Below, in pieces: positions 15,267-24,619 of a stretch of DNA of 64,000 nt; the first letter of the stretch is position 1; every line of letters starts with the position of its first letter. Source of the stretch: Maricaulis sp965242785 (lineage in GTDB: Bacteria; Pseudomonadota; Alphaproteobacteria; Caulobacterales; Maricaulaceae). Where the stretch lies: positions 558,001 to 622,000 of the forward strand of contig CBDETA010000003.1 of assembly GCA_965242785.1 (NCBI GenBank), in the 5' to 3' direction. Made by a program: the position numbers and the translations under genes. The notes beneath the pieces are model-generated. The model was not told where the DNA came from. It ran no database searches and saw only the letters and a program-made list of their open reading frames with translations.

Positions 15267-17498
15267 CTACTCTTTGATCTCCTCGATATCGGCCCGCTTG
15301 CGCTCGGCCGAGACGACCGAGGGGCACATGCGCAACGCGGCCAGGATATTGGCCAGATGGCGCGTGTCGAACACCTCGACGTCAAATTCCATGTCGAAAA
15401 AGTCCTGCGACCGGCGGCGCGTGCGCACGCTGGCGATATTGCCGCGGTTCTCGCTCACCGTCTTGGCAATCTCGGCCAGCACGCCCTGGCCATTGTGCAG
15501 CACGGCATCGATGCGGGCGATCGAGACGGCATTGGCTTCGGCCTCGGCGGTCCAGCCCAGGTCGAGCCACTGGTCCATCTCGTCTTCTTCGTGCTCGGCC
15601 AGCACGTCGCAATCAATGGTGTGAATCTCGATGCCCTTCTCCGGCATCAACAGACCGACGATCCGGTCGCCCGGCAGCGGCGAACAGCAATCGGCGAAAT
15701 GCAGGGTCACGCCCGGCGTCAGTCCGCGGCCCCGCACGAAGAGGCGGGCCTTCTCGTCCTCGATCAGCTCACGCGAGCGCGTGTCCCCGCCACGCTCGTC
15801 AAGCCGTCCCGGGAAGGCGGCGTTCAGCAGGTCGCTGGTGGAAATCCGGCCCCGGCCCAGCGCTTCATAGACATCGTCCATGGTCTTCAGCTCGAGCCGC
15901 GACAGCGCTTCGCCCAGATCCTTCTCGATCAGCGCCCGGCCCTCGCGGCGGAAAGCATGTTCGGTCATGATCTTGCCGATGCGCTGGAACTCGTCGCGCT
16001 CGCTTTCGCGGATCAGGCGGCGGATCGCGGCCCGGGCCCGGCCGGTGATGGCCAGATTCTCCCAGCCCTGCGGCGGCTGGCGCACCCCGCCCTTGACGAT
16101 CTGCACCACATCGCCATTGCGAAGCTGGGTGCGCAGCGGGCGCTCGCGACCATTGATCTTGGCGGCCACCGTGGTGTGGCCCAGCTCGGTATGGACGGCG
16201 TAGGCAAAGTCCAGCGGCGTGGCACCGGTGGGCAGGGAGATCAGATCGCCCTTGGGCGTGAAGCAATAGACCTGGTCGGCGAACATCTCCAGCTTGGCAT
16301 GCTCGAGAAACTCGTCCGGATCGCCGCCCTGGTTGAGGATTTCCACGAAGGGCCGCAGTCGTTCCAAGGGATCGCCACCGGCCGCCTGCGCCGCATCCGG
16401 GTCATAGGCGTAGCTGGAATCCTTGTAGCGCCAGTGCGCCGCCACACCGCTCTCGGCGACCGCTTCCATGGCCTCGGTGCGGATCTGTAATTCCACGCGG
16501 ATATTGTGCGGCCCGATCACCGTGGTGTGCAGCGAGCGGTAATTGTTCGGCTTGGGCAAAGAGATGAAATCGCGGAAGCGCTCGGGCATGCAGCGCCAAG
16601 CCTGGTGGATCACGCCCAGGGCACGGTAACAATCATCCGGCGAGGTGACGATCAGCCGGAAGGCATAGATGTCGGCGATCTCCTCGAAGGTCAGCCCCTT
16701 GCGCTCCAGCTTGCGCCAGATCGAATAGGGCCGCTTCTCGCGTCCGAAAATACGCGCCTCGATACCGGACTTTTCAAGATGCTCGGTGATCGCCGCGGAG
16801 ACATCGGCCACCTCGTCACTATGCTGCTCGCGCAGGAGTTTGAGGCGTTTGTTGATCGATTCATGCGCCGCCGGATTGATGTGCTGGAAGGCCAGGTCCT
16901 CCAGCTCGACACAGACCCGGTTGATGCCGATCCGGCGCGCCAGCGGCGCGTAGATTTCCAGTGTCTCCAGCGCGATCCGCTCACGCTTGTCCTGCCGGGA
17001 GATCGCATCCAGCGTACGCATATTGTGCAGCCGGTCGCACAGTTTCACGATCAGTACGCGCACATCCGCCGAGATCGCGACGACCAGTTTCTGCAGGTTT
17101 TCCGCCTGTTTGGTGCGCTTGGAGCGCAGCTCCATCTGGCCCAGCTTGGTGACGCCGTCGACCAGGCTCGCGGTTTCCTCGCCAAACTCGCGGACAATGT
17201 CCTCGTGCGTGGCCGGCGTATCCTCGACCGTGTCATGCAGCAGCCCCGTGCACACGGTGGCCACGTCCATGCGCAGATCGGCAAGGATCATCGCCACCTG
17301 GGCAACATGGGCAAAATAGGGTTCCCCCGAGGCTCGCCGCTGCGGCCGGTGCGCTTCCTCGGCAAAGTCATAGGCTCGCCGCACAAAGTCGGCATCGACC
17401 TTGGGAAAATAGCGCCGGATACGCTCTATCAGCTCGTCCGCACTGGGTATGGCGGGCGGCGGCGAAGCCAGATCGGGTGACGTCGCGCCGAGGGTCAC
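15267..17498 (-). CDS. rsh: Bifunctional (p)ppGpp synthetase/hydrolase
   Basis: RelA/SpoT homolog that makes and degrades the alarmone (p)ppGpp. The 743 residues carry an HD hydrolase domain with the intact motif HDTVED (88-93), which argues for active hydrolysis. The synthetase domain has RSLHTTVIGP and YAFRLIVTS, a TGS domain follows (YCFTPKGDLISLPTGATPLDFAYAVHTELG), and an ACT domain ends the protein. A GTG start at 17498 lies six bases after rpoZ; the rpoZ-rsh order is conserved in alphaproteobacteria, where one bifunctional Rsh usually does both jobs. Confidence 0.95.
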   Translation of the reverse strand: MTLGATSPDLASPPPAIPSADELIERIRRYFPKVDADFVRRAYDFAEEAHRPQRRASGEPYFAHVAQVAMILADLRMDVATVCTGLLHDTVEDTPATHEDIVREFGEETASLVDGVTKLGQMELRSKRTKQAENLQKLVVAISADVRVLIVKLCDRLHNMRTLDAISRQDKRERIALETLEIYAPLARRIGINRVCVELEDLAFQHINPAAHESINKRLKLLREQHSDEVADVSAAITEHLEKSGIEARIFGREKRPYSIWRKLERKGLTFEEIADIYAFRLIVTSPDDCYRALGVIHQAWRCMPERFRDFISLPKPNNYRSLHTTVIGPHNIRVELQIRTEAMEAVAESGVAAHWRYKDSSYAYDPDAAQAAGGDPLERLRPFVEILNQGGDPDEFLEHAKLEMFADQVYCFTPKGDLISLPTGATPLDFAYAVHTELGHTTVAAKINGRERPLRTQLRNGDVVQIVKGGVRQPPQGWENLAITGRARAAIRRLIRESERDEFQRIGKIMTEHAFRREGRALIEKDLGEALSRLELKTMDDVYEALGRGRISTSDLLNAAFPGRLDERGGDTRSRELIEDEKARLFVRGRGLTPGVTLHFADCCSPLPGDRIVGLLMPEKGIEIHTIDCDVLAEHEEDEMDQWLDLGWTAEAEANAVSIARIDAVLHNGQGVLAEIAKTVSENRGNIASVRTRRRSQDFFDMEFDVEVFDTRHLANILAALRMCPSVVSAERKRADIEEIKE

Positions 17499-17504
17499 AG
17501 GAGC

Positions 17505-17876
17505 TTACAGACGGCCGTCGGGCGCGCCGTCCCTGTCATTCTGCAGCGCCTTGAGCATTTCCGCTTCGTCCATCTCGACGGGCGGAGCCGGCAGGGCTTC
17601 CAGTTCCTGGGCGGTATCGGCCTTGGCGGCCTCTTCCTCGTCCTCGCTCGGCAGCACGCGCTGCAGACCGTGGACCAGGCTTTCCTTCAGCGTGTCCATG
17701 TCCAGGGTTTCGTCGGCGATTTCACGCAGGGCAACAACCGGATTCTTGTCGTTGTCCCGGTCAATCGTCAGGGCCGAACCCGCCGAGATATTGCGGGCAC
17801 GATGGGCCGCCAGCAGGACGAGGCGGAAACGATTGGGGACTTTTTCGATACAATCTTCGACGGTGACGCGAGCCAT
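17505..17876 (-). CDS. rpoZ: RNA polymerase omega subunit
   Basis: Small subunit that assists assembly of beta'. The start at 17876 gives MARVTVEDCIEKVPNRFRLVLLAAHRAR, the conserved N-terminus, and 123 residues. Longer readings to 17972 begin in low-complexity sequence and overlap folK. NPVVALREIADE is the second family block; the acidic tail is variable as usual. rsh follows within six bases. Confidence 0.95.
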   Translation of the reverse strand: MARVTVEDCIEKVPNRFRLVLLAAHRARNISAGSALTIDRDNDKNPVVALREIADETLDMDTLKESLVHGLQRVLPSEDEEEAAKADTAQELEALPAPPVEMDEAEMLKALQNDRDGAPDGRL

Positions 17877-17922
17877 GCGCGCGATCTCCTTGAACCAGCG
17901 CTGGAGTTTGGAACCGCGTTCC

Positions 17923-18483
17923 CTACCCTTCCCGCCTTTCAAAGGCAAGGCTTTCAGGTGTCGCGGAACCAAGAGTTTGCAGCTTTGACATGGCCTCGAT
18001 ATCGGCCGGGTTCAAGTCCGCGACGAGATCAGCAATGGCCCGCCCGGTGACCGGATCACGCCAGTCCGGTGCGATTTCCTGCAATGGCAGCATGACAAAG
18101 GCGCGCTGCGTTGCCCGCGGATGAGGAATTTCAAGACCTTGCGCATCGCGCAGTTGTTGGCCGCGATGATCGATCAGGTCCAGGTCCAGCGGGCGCGGCG
18201 CATTGCGCACCGAGCGCTCACGGCCGAACGCCGCTTCCACCGCGTGCAAGAGGTCCAGCAGCCCGCGGGCATCCGCACCGGTCTCCACCTGCGCGACAGC
18301 GTTCACATAGGGCGGGTCGGACGGGTCCGGCCAGGCCGGGCTGGACCAGTCCGACGAGCGCGCGACCAGCTGCACACCCAGCGCCGCCAACCGCTCCAGC
18401 GCGGCGGCCAGCGTATGCTGCGGCGTGCGTCCTGCGGATGGCAGATTGGCGCCGAGCGCGATATAGATGGGCGCGTTCTTCAT
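17923..18483 (-). CDS. folK: 2-amino-4-hydroxy-6-hydroxymethyldihydropteridine pyrophosphokinase
   Basis: Folate pathway kinase that pyrophosphorylates the pterin from ATP. It has 186 residues, an N-terminal IYIALGANLPS, the signature RNAPRPLDLDLIDHRG and the C-terminal IPHPRATQRAFVMLPLQEIAPDW. It is divergently placed to the NYN gene across 33 bases and lies 46 bases upstream of rpoZ, so it may head the long minus-strand block. Confidence 0.93.
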   Translation of the reverse strand: MKNAPIYIALGANLPSAGRTPQHTLAAALERLAALGVQLVARSSDWSSPAWPDPSDPPYVNAVAQVETGADARGLLDLLHAVEAAFGRERSVRNAPRPLDLDLIDHRGQQLRDAQGLEIPHPRATQRAFVMLPLQEIAPDWRDPVTGRAIADLVADLNPADIEAMSKLQTLGSATPESLAFERREG

Positions 18484-18516
18484 ATCTCACTCAATATTGC
18501 CTGCAGGATTGAATAG

Positions 18517-19056
18517 ATGGCTTTTTATCCCGACGAGCGGATCGGCTTGTTCATTGACGGAGCGAACCTGTTCTCCACCACCAAGGCGCTCGATTTCGAC
18601 ATCGACTTCAAGCGCCTTCTCGACGAATTCCGCAAGCGCGGCAAGCTGATCCGCGCCAATTACTACACGGCCCTCCTGGAGCAGGAGGATTACAATCCCC
18701 TGCGTCCGCTGGTCGACTGGCTCGACTACAACGGTTTCTCGGTCATCACCAAGCCGGCCAAGGAATACACCGACGAAAGCGGCCGCCGCCGTATCAAGGG
18801 TGACATGGATATCGAGCTGACCGTCGACATGATCGAGGCCGCTGCCTATCTCGACCACATCATCCTGTTCTCCGGCGATGGCGATTTCCGCCGCGCCGTC
18901 CAGGCCGCCCAGTCCCGTGGCGCACGGGTCAGCGTGGTCTCGTCGCTCAAAACCAGCCCGTCGATGATCTCGGACGACCTTCGCCGCGCCGCAGATGCCT
19001 TCATCGAGCTGGCGGACCTGGAAACCATGATCGGCCGCACCGGAGGACATTCGTGA
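18517..19056 (+). CDS. NYN domain protein (LabA/DUF88 family)
   Basis: A 179-residue protein with the PIN-like NYN fold. It begins RIGLFIDGANLF (metal-binding Asp14), has GDMDIELTVDMI around residue 88 and LFSGDGDFRRAV around residue 111. These acidic residues are those expected in the nuclease site. Family members are thought to cut or process RNA, though few are characterised. The next gene, a uracil-DNA glycosylase, begins in the stop codon region (four-base overlap), so the two are co-expressed. Confidence 0.88.
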   Translation: MAFYPDERIGLFIDGANLFSTTKALDFDIDFKRLLDEFRKRGKLIRANYYTALLEQEDYNPLRPLVDWLDYNGFSVITKPAKEYTDESGRRRIKGDMDIELTVDMIEAAAYLDHIILFSGDGDFRRAVQAAQSRGARVSVVSSLKTSPSMISDDLRRAADAFIELADLETMIGRTGGHS

Positions 19057-19718
19057 CGGCTGGCACGCCTGCCGAAGCGCCGCTGGACTGCCCGCTCTGC
19101 CCGCGCCTGGTGGCTTTCCGTGAGGCCACCGCCAAGACGCATCCGGACTGGCACAATGCACCGGTGGCGTCTTTCGGACCGGACAATGCCCGGCTGTTGA
19201 TCATCGGCCTGGCACCGGGACTGCGCGGCGCCAACCGGACGGGTCGCCCCTTCACCGGCGACTGGGCAGGTGACCTGCTCTATGCCACGCTCGGCAAGTT
19301 CGACTTTACCCGGGGAACCTATGACGGCCACGCCGATGATGGGCTGGAACTGGTCGACGCGATGATCACCAATGCGGTGCGCTGTGTGCCACCGGAGAAC
19401 AAGCCGGTCGGTGCCGAGGCCAATGCCTGCCGGCCTTTCCTGACCCGCCGCATCGAAGCCCTGCCCCGGCTGAAGGCGATCCTGTGCCTGGGCAAGATCT
19501 CGCACGACAACACGCTGCGGGCGTTGGGGCACCGGCTGAAGGATGCCACCTTCGGCCATGGCGCCGAAGCGGTGCTGGATACACCCCAGGGCCCGGTCCG
19601 GCTTTTCGACAGCTATCACTGCTCCCGCTACAACACGAATACCGGCCGCCTGACCGAGGCGATGTTCGACGACGTCTTCCGTCAGATCCGCGCCTTCCTC
19701 GACGCGCAGACCGGTTAA
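19053..19718 (+). CDS. Family-5 uracil-DNA glycosylase (UdgB-type)
   Basis: Removes uracil, and in this family often hypoxanthine, from DNA. The 221 residues have the family-5 motif GLAPGLRGANRTGRPFTGD (52-70) and the second motif HCSRYNTNTG near the end. Four cysteines suited to a 4Fe-4S cluster are visible: two in CPLC near residues 13-16, one in RCVPP and one in NACRPF. The lack of Asp in GLAPG is typical of family 5 as opposed to family 4. A GTG start overlaps the upstream NYN stop. Confidence 0.88.
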   Translation: MTAGTPAEAPLDCPLCPRLVAFREATAKTHPDWHNAPVASFGPDNARLLIIGLAPGLRGANRTGRPFTGDWAGDLLYATLGKFDFTRGTYDGHADDGLELVDAMITNAVRCVPPENKPVGAEANACRPFLTRRIEALPRLKAILCLGKISHDNTLRALGHRLKDATFGHGAEAVLDTPQGPVRLFDSYHCSRYNTNTGRLTEAMFDDVFRQIRAFLDAQTG

Positions 19719-19802
19719 CCCCGTCAGGCATGGCCGGGTCGCTGTGGATCCGGCCAGCATTGAAGGGCGCCTGTTTCTCTTGCGTGAAACGGGGTTAACC
19801 GG
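19711..19802. repeat. 14-base inverted repeat around GTTAAC sites
   Basis: CCGGTTAACCCCGT at 19711-19724 (spanning the glycosylase stop codon) and its exact complement ACGGGGTTAACCGG at 19789-19802 are separated by 64 bases. A third GTTAACC lies at 19974-19980, just upstream of the GlxA-type regulator. The 305-base gap 19719-20023 contains no other gene I can support. It may be a large 3' stem or a pair of operator sites. Confidence 0.6.
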
Positions 19803-20023
19803 GGCCGCGGACGCTTTCTCAACGCTTGGCAGGATTTGATCCCGCCGGCAGACATCATGCCTCATCCGGCAATTCGCGAAAGCTCCATTCGGTTGCTTGT
19901 CGCCTCCAGTCGAGATTTACCGGATCAATTGTCTTGTCAGGCCTTTTCCCGGACCACCGGTGTGTTAACCTGCCGGCGTTCAAACCCGTCAGCCCCTGTT
20001 CGATCCGGAGCGGCAATAAAGCC

Positions 20024-21052
20024 ATGCTGTCCACTTTTTCTGCCAAATCAGAGACGGTTGTCCGGCACATGGCCTTCGTGATCTATGACGACGCGAAGCT
20101 GCTCGATGTCACCGGACCGCTGCAGGTTTTTGCCGATGCCAATGCGCTCTTGGGCCGTAATGTCTACGCCACCACGCTCGCCTCGCTCTATGGCGGACCG
20201 GTGACCACCGATACCGGCGTCATTCTCAATACGCGCCGCCTGGCCGGGGTGGGACTGGACACCACGGACACGCTGATCGCCTGCGGTGGTGAGGGCGTGG
20301 ACACGGCCTGCCGGGACAACCGGTTGATCCTGGCCCTTCAGAAAGCCTCCGAGAAATGCGGTCGCATTGCATCGACCTGCACCGGCGCCTTCCTGCTGGC
20401 CACCGCCGGCCTGCTCACCGATCGCCGCGCCGTCACCCACTGGCGCCGCTGCCAGGAACTCGAGGACAGGTTTTCCGGGATCCAGGTCGACGAGGACGCG
20501 ATCTTCATCGAGGACCGCGGCGTGTGGACCTCGGCCGGCGCAACAGCCGGCATCGACCTCGCCCTGGCCATGATCGAGGCCGATCACGGCCGTGATCTCG
20601 CGCTGGAGCTGGCGCGTGAGCTTCTGGTCTATGTCAAACGGCCGGGCGGCCAATCGCAATTTGCCGAGACCTCGTCCCAGCCCCCGCGCCGCGGGTCGGG
20701 CCGTTTCCATGCCCTGCACCTGTGGATGAAGGACAATCTTGCCGCCGACCTGCGGGTCGACGCGCTGGCCGAACGTTCCGGCATGAGCCCGCGTAACTTC
20801 GCCCGCATCTACACCGAGGAAACCGGCGACACCCCGGCCCGCGCGGTCGAGCACATGCGCGTGGAAGCGGCGCGCCAGATGCTGGAAAACCCGGCCGTCA
20901 GCATCCGCACCATCGCCCAGCGTGCCGGTTTCGGGAATGACGAGCGCATGCGGCGCTCCTTCGCCCGCCAGCTGGGCATCACGCCGCAGGCCTATCGCGA
21001 CCGGTTTGCGGTAAAAACGGCGGCCGGGCTGGAAACCAGCCTCGTCGACTAG
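20024..21052 (+). CDS. GlxA-family transcriptional regulator (DJ-1/PfpI domain plus AraC HTH)
   Basis: Two-domain activator of 342 residues. The N-terminal amidotransferase-like domain (about 14-190) starts RHMAFVIYDDAKLLDVTGPLQVFADAN and has the cysteine elbow ASTCTGAFLLATAGLL. The C-terminal AraC module (about 225-330) has LAERSGMSPRNFARIYTEETGDTPARAV and IAQRAGFGNDERMRRSFARQLGITPQAYR. The ATG at 20024 with GGAG upstream is chosen; the frame runs further back but without coding character. Such regulators often respond to amines, amino acids or aldehydes; the target genes here are unknown. It converges on smpB, overlapping by four bases. Confidence 0.9.
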   Translation: MLSTFSAKSETVVRHMAFVIYDDAKLLDVTGPLQVFADANALLGRNVYATTLASLYGGPVTTDTGVILNTRRLAGVGLDTTDTLIACGGEGVDTACRDNRLILALQKASEKCGRIASTCTGAFLLATAGLLTDRRAVTHWRRCQELEDRFSGIQVDEDAIFIEDRGVWTSAGATAGIDLALAMIEADHGRDLALELARELLVYVKRPGGQSQFAETSSQPPRRGSGRFHALHLWMKDNLAADLRVDALAERSGMSPRNFARIYTEETGDTPARAVEHMRVEAARQMLENPAVSIRTIAQRAGFGNDERMRRSFARQLGITPQAYRDRFAVKTAAGLETSLVD

Positions 21053-21519
21053 CCGAAATTCTTCATCAGACGGGACTTCTGCTTGTCCCATTCGCGCTTC
21101 TTGATCGTCTCGCGCTTGTCGACACTCTTCTTGCCCTTGGCCAGGCCGATCAGAAGCTTGGCCATGCCCCGGCCATTGAAGAAGAGCCGCAGCGGGATCA
21201 CCGTCCGCCCGTCGCGCGAGACGGCCCCGGCCAGTTTCTCGATCTCCTTGCGCTTGAGCAGGAGTTTGCGGTGCCGGCGCGGTTCGTGATTGAAGCGGTT
21301 GGCCGGGCCATAGGTCGGGATATCGGCATTGATCAGCCACACCTCGTCCCGTTCGGGCGAGACATAGCTTTCCGCGATATTGGCACGACCTTCGCGCAAG
21401 GATTTCACTTCCGATCCCTGCAGCATCAGGCCGGCTTCGAATTCCTCTTCAATTTCATAGTCAAAGCGGGCCCGCTTGTTGACGGCCACCACTCCGTTGT
21501 CATTGCTTTTCTTCTTCAT
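21049..21519 (-). CDS. smpB: SsrA-binding protein
   Basis: Partner of tmRNA in ribosome rescue. With the ATG at 21519 the protein is 156 residues, beginning MKKKSNDNGVVAVNKRARFDYEIEEEFEAGLMLQGSEVKSLREG and ending in the basic tail KREWDKQKSRLMKNFG that enters the ribosome. It starts seven bases downstream of dapA, with which it pairs in many alphaproteobacteria. The ssrA gene is not in the window. Confidence 0.95.
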   Translation of the reverse strand: MKKKSNDNGVVAVNKRARFDYEIEEEFEAGLMLQGSEVKSLREGRANIAESYVSPERDEVWLINADIPTYGPANRFNHEPRRHRKLLLKRKEIEKLAGAVSRDGRTVIPLRLFFNGRGMAKLLIGLAKGKKSVDKRETIKKREWDKQKSRLMKNFG

Positions 21520-21526
21520 CAGATCG

Positions 21527-22414
21527 TCAGGCGGCCGCCGGTTCCAGCAGGCCTGCATGCTCCAGCGCGCTGCGGACCGCCTGGTTCGAGGCCTCATTCG
21601 GCTCGGTCAGCGGCAGGCGCAACTCGGTATTGGATACACCCAGCAGGGACAGGGCGTATTTCGTCGGTCCCGGGCTGGACGAGGTGAACAGGGCGTGATG
21701 CAGCGGCATCAGGCGGTCATTGAGCTGGCGCGCCAACTCCCAGTCCCCGGCCAGTGTGGCTTCCTGGAATTGGGCACACAAGGCCGGCGCCACATTCGAG
21801 GTCACGGAGATGGCCCCCACCCCGCCCGTGGCGTTGAAGCCCAGGGCCGACGGGTCATCACCGGAGAGCTGGGCAAACGGCTTGGCGATCAGGCGGCGGT
21901 GCGCACTGACGCGGGACATGTCACCCGTGGCATCCTTGATCCCGACCACATGCTTGAGTGTGGCTATCCGGGCGACGGTGTCGGCCTGGATGTCGATCAC
22001 GGTCCGGCCCGGCACATTATAGGCCACGATCGGCAGGTCGACCGCATCATTGATGGACTTGAAGTGCTGGTAGAGGCCTTCGGCATTCGGCTTGTTGTAA
22101 TAGGGTGCCACAACGAGACCGGCATCGGCGCCCAGCTCCTTGGCCCGGGCCTGGTTCTGGATCGCCACGGCTGTGCTGTTCGAACCGGTCCCGGCAATCA
22201 CCGGCACGCGGCCCCGCGCGGTTTGCACCACGATCTCGACCACACGCATGTGCTCTTCAAAGGTCAGCGTCGCGTTCTCGCCGGTTGTGCCACAGGGCAC
22301 CAGGCCGTGCGTTCCCGCCCGGATCTGGCGCTCGGCCAGCGCGGCAACAGCGTCTTCGTCAACGGCCCCGTTCTTGAATGGGGTGACCAGCGCAGTGATG
22401 GAACCTTTGAACAT
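21527..22414 (-). CDS. dapA: 4-hydroxy-tetrahydrodipicolinate synthase
   Basis: First committed step of lysine and diaminopimelate synthesis, condensing pyruvate with aspartate semialdehyde. The 295 residues have FKGSITALVTPF at the start, GTTGENATL (42-50), the Tyr in AYNVPGRT (Tyr132) and the Schiff-base lysine in VGIKDATGD (Lys160). It is followed by smpB. The 145-base gap to the divergent transglycosylase gene must hold both promoters. Confidence 0.95.
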   Translation of the reverse strand: MFKGSITALVTPFKNGAVDEDAVAALAERQIRAGTHGLVPCGTTGENATLTFEEHMRVVEIVVQTARGRVPVIAGTGSNSTAVAIQNQARAKELGADAGLVVAPYYNKPNAEGLYQHFKSINDAVDLPIVAYNVPGRTVIDIQADTVARIATLKHVVGIKDATGDMSRVSAHRRLIAKPFAQLSGDDPSALGFNATGGVGAISVTSNVAPALCAQFQEATLAGDWELARQLNDRLMPLHHALFTSSSPGPTKYALSLLGVSNTELRLPLTEPNEASNQAVRSALEHAGLLEPAAA

Positions 22415-22559
22415 GTTTCAATCCCGGAAACGGCAAATCGAGCGCGCGACCATATCGGCGCCCGAACCCATGGCCAAGCGAGATTGTCAAGTCTGGACAG
22501 TGAGCCCGGATTGCGCTGATGATGTGAGACCCACTCGTTCAGAAAGTGTTCCAGGGTCC

Positions 22560-24608
22560 ATGCTCGCACGTTGCCTCTCCCTGCTGGCACTGCTCGCGTT
22601 CGCCGTACCGGCCTATGCTCAGGTGCCCACGCCGCGTCAGCGGCCCGAACCCGTGAATTTTTCCCAGTATCTGTCAGACGCCGATTTCGAGCGTTTCCGG
22701 CGTGGTCTGGATGCCGCCGATGACGAGGACTGGCGCCGCGTACGCGAGATCCGGCTGGACCTGACCGACACCTCGGCCCGCAACATTCTCCTGTGGCGCA
22801 TTGCGCTGGGGGATCCGCGCGCGACTTTCCTGGAACTCGACCTCGCCCTCAGCGAACTCGACAACTGGCCGCGCGACAGCTTCATCCGTTCCGAGGCGGA
22901 ATCGAAGATCAACGGCAGCGGCCTGACCGCGCCCTTCATCGCCAACTGGTTCGAGGCCAATCCGCCCACCACCGGCCGGGGCCGCGTCGCCCATGCCGAA
23001 GCGCTGATCGAAATCGGCCGCGTCGAGGAGGGCGAAACCCTGCTGCGTAATACCTGGCGGGGCGAATTCCTGCCGCTGGATGTGCAACGTGACACCTATC
23101 AGCGCCATCGCGACCTGTTCACGCAGGACGATCACATGGCGCGGATCGATTATCTGATCTGGTCCGACCAGCGCACCGCGGCCCGCCGCATCGTGCCGCT
23201 CTTGACCGGGACCAATCAGGACCTGGCCGATGCCCGCCTGCGCCTGGCCGGGCGTCAGAGCGGTGTCGACCGCGCCGTCGACCGCATCCCGGCCTCGATG
23301 TCGAATGATCCCGGCCTGGTGTTCGAGCGCGCGCGCTGGCGCCGCCGCGCCGGCATGCGCGACGCCGTCCTGCCGCTCCTGCTGCAGCTGCCCGACGCAC
23401 ACACGGATGTGCGGGCACTCGAACTGATGTGGACCGAGCGCAAGCTGATGATCCTGACCCTGATCCGGGATCAGGACTATCAGACCGCCTATGACCTCGC
23501 CCGCGCCCACGGCATGTCGTCGGGCGCTGATTTCGCGGATGCCGAATTCATGGCCGGCTGGCTGGCCCTGGTGCATCTCGACCGGCCGGAACCCGCCCTC
23601 GCCCACTTCACGCGCCTGCGCGACAATGTGAGCACGCCGGTTTCGCGGTCCCGCGGATCCTACTGGATGGCGCGCGCTGCCGATGCGCTGGGGCGCCCGG
23701 AAGAAGCCGCGGCCTACTATGCCGAAGCCGGCGAGCATTCGACCGCCTATTACGGACAGCTGGCGCTGGCCGAGCTGACAAGCGAAACCCCGATCCTGGC
23801 GCTGGAACGCGATCCGGTCCCGACCGAGGAAACCCGCGTCCGTTTCGAGGCCCGGCCGCTGGTGCGCGCCATGCGCCTGCTGGCCGAGCAGAATGAGGAA
23901 TACTATTTCCGCCTCTTCTCCTACCGGCTCGATGACCAACTGACCGATCCGGCGGAATCCGTACTGCTGGCCGCCCTGGCGCGGGATTATCTCTACATCC
24001 GCCAGTCGGTCCGCGCGGCCAAGGAAGCGCGTCTGCGCGGCATTATCCTGCCGCAAAGCGCCTATCCCACCATCGCCCTGCCCCAGGTCGCCTCCTTGCG
24101 TCCGGAAGACGCCCTGGTCCATTCGGTGATCCGCCAGGAGACCGAGTTCGGCCAGCATGCGGTCTCCGGGGCCGGTGCACGCGGCATGATGCAGATGATG
24201 CCGGCAACCGCCCAGTCGACAGCCCGCTCGATCGGCCAGCCCTACCGCTTCAGCTGGCTGACCGATGACCTGGACTACAATCTCACCCTGGGCATGCACC
24301 ACCTGGCCGAAGTGGTGAATGATTTCGACGGCTCCTATGTGCTCGCGCTGGCGGCCTACAATGCCGGCTCACACCGGGCCCGGCGCTGGATCGAGGACTA
24401 TGGCGATCCGCGCGATCCCGATGTCGATCCGATCGACTGGGTGGAAAGCATCCCCTTCTCGGAAACGCGCAACTACGTCCAGCGCGTGATGGAGAACCTG
24501 CAGGTCTACCGCTCGCGCCTGAATGACGACGCGCACGTGCCGATGGTCATCGAAGACGATATGCGGCGGGGATCTGCGCCGGTCATCGTGATGACGGACG
24601 GGAACTGA
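22560..24608 (+). CDS. slt: Soluble lytic murein transglycosylase (Slt family)
   Basis: Periplasmic peptidoglycan-cleaving enzyme of 682 residues. The ATG at 22560 gives a clean signal peptide, MLARCLSLLALLAFAVPAYAQ. A long helical superhelix domain (about 40-500) precedes the GH23 catalytic domain with IRQETEFGQHAVSGAGARGMMQMMP (catalytic Glu in RQET) and LALAAYNAGSHRARRWIEDYG. The layout matches Slt70. The frame extends 5' through the dapA promoter region, but without coding signal. Confidence 0.92.
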   Translation: MLARCLSLLALLAFAVPAYAQVPTPRQRPEPVNFSQYLSDADFERFRRGLDAADDEDWRRVREIRLDLTDTSARNILLWRIALGDPRATFLELDLALSELDNWPRDSFIRSEAESKINGSGLTAPFIANWFEANPPTTGRGRVAHAEALIEIGRVEEGETLLRNTWRGEFLPLDVQRDTYQRHRDLFTQDDHMARIDYLIWSDQRTAARRIVPLLTGTNQDLADARLRLAGRQSGVDRAVDRIPASMSNDPGLVFERARWRRRAGMRDAVLPLLLQLPDAHTDVRALELMWTERKLMILTLIRDQDYQTAYDLARAHGMSSGADFADAEFMAGWLALVHLDRPEPALAHFTRLRDNVSTPVSRSRGSYWMARAADALGRPEEAAAYYAEAGEHSTAYYGQLALAELTSETPILALERDPVPTEETRVRFEARPLVRAMRLLAEQNEEYYFRLFSYRLDDQLTDPAESVLLAALARDYLYIRQSVRAAKEARLRGIILPQSAYPTIALPQVASLRPEDALVHSVIRQETEFGQHAVSGAGARGMMQMMPATAQSTARSIGQPYRFSWLTDDLDYNLTLGMHHLAEVVNDFDGSYVLALAAYNAGSHRARRWIEDYGDPRDPDVDPIDWVESIPFSETRNYVQRVMENLQVYRSRLNDDAHVPMVIEDDMRRGSAPVIVMTDGN

Positions 24609-24619
24609 GCGACCGGGCT

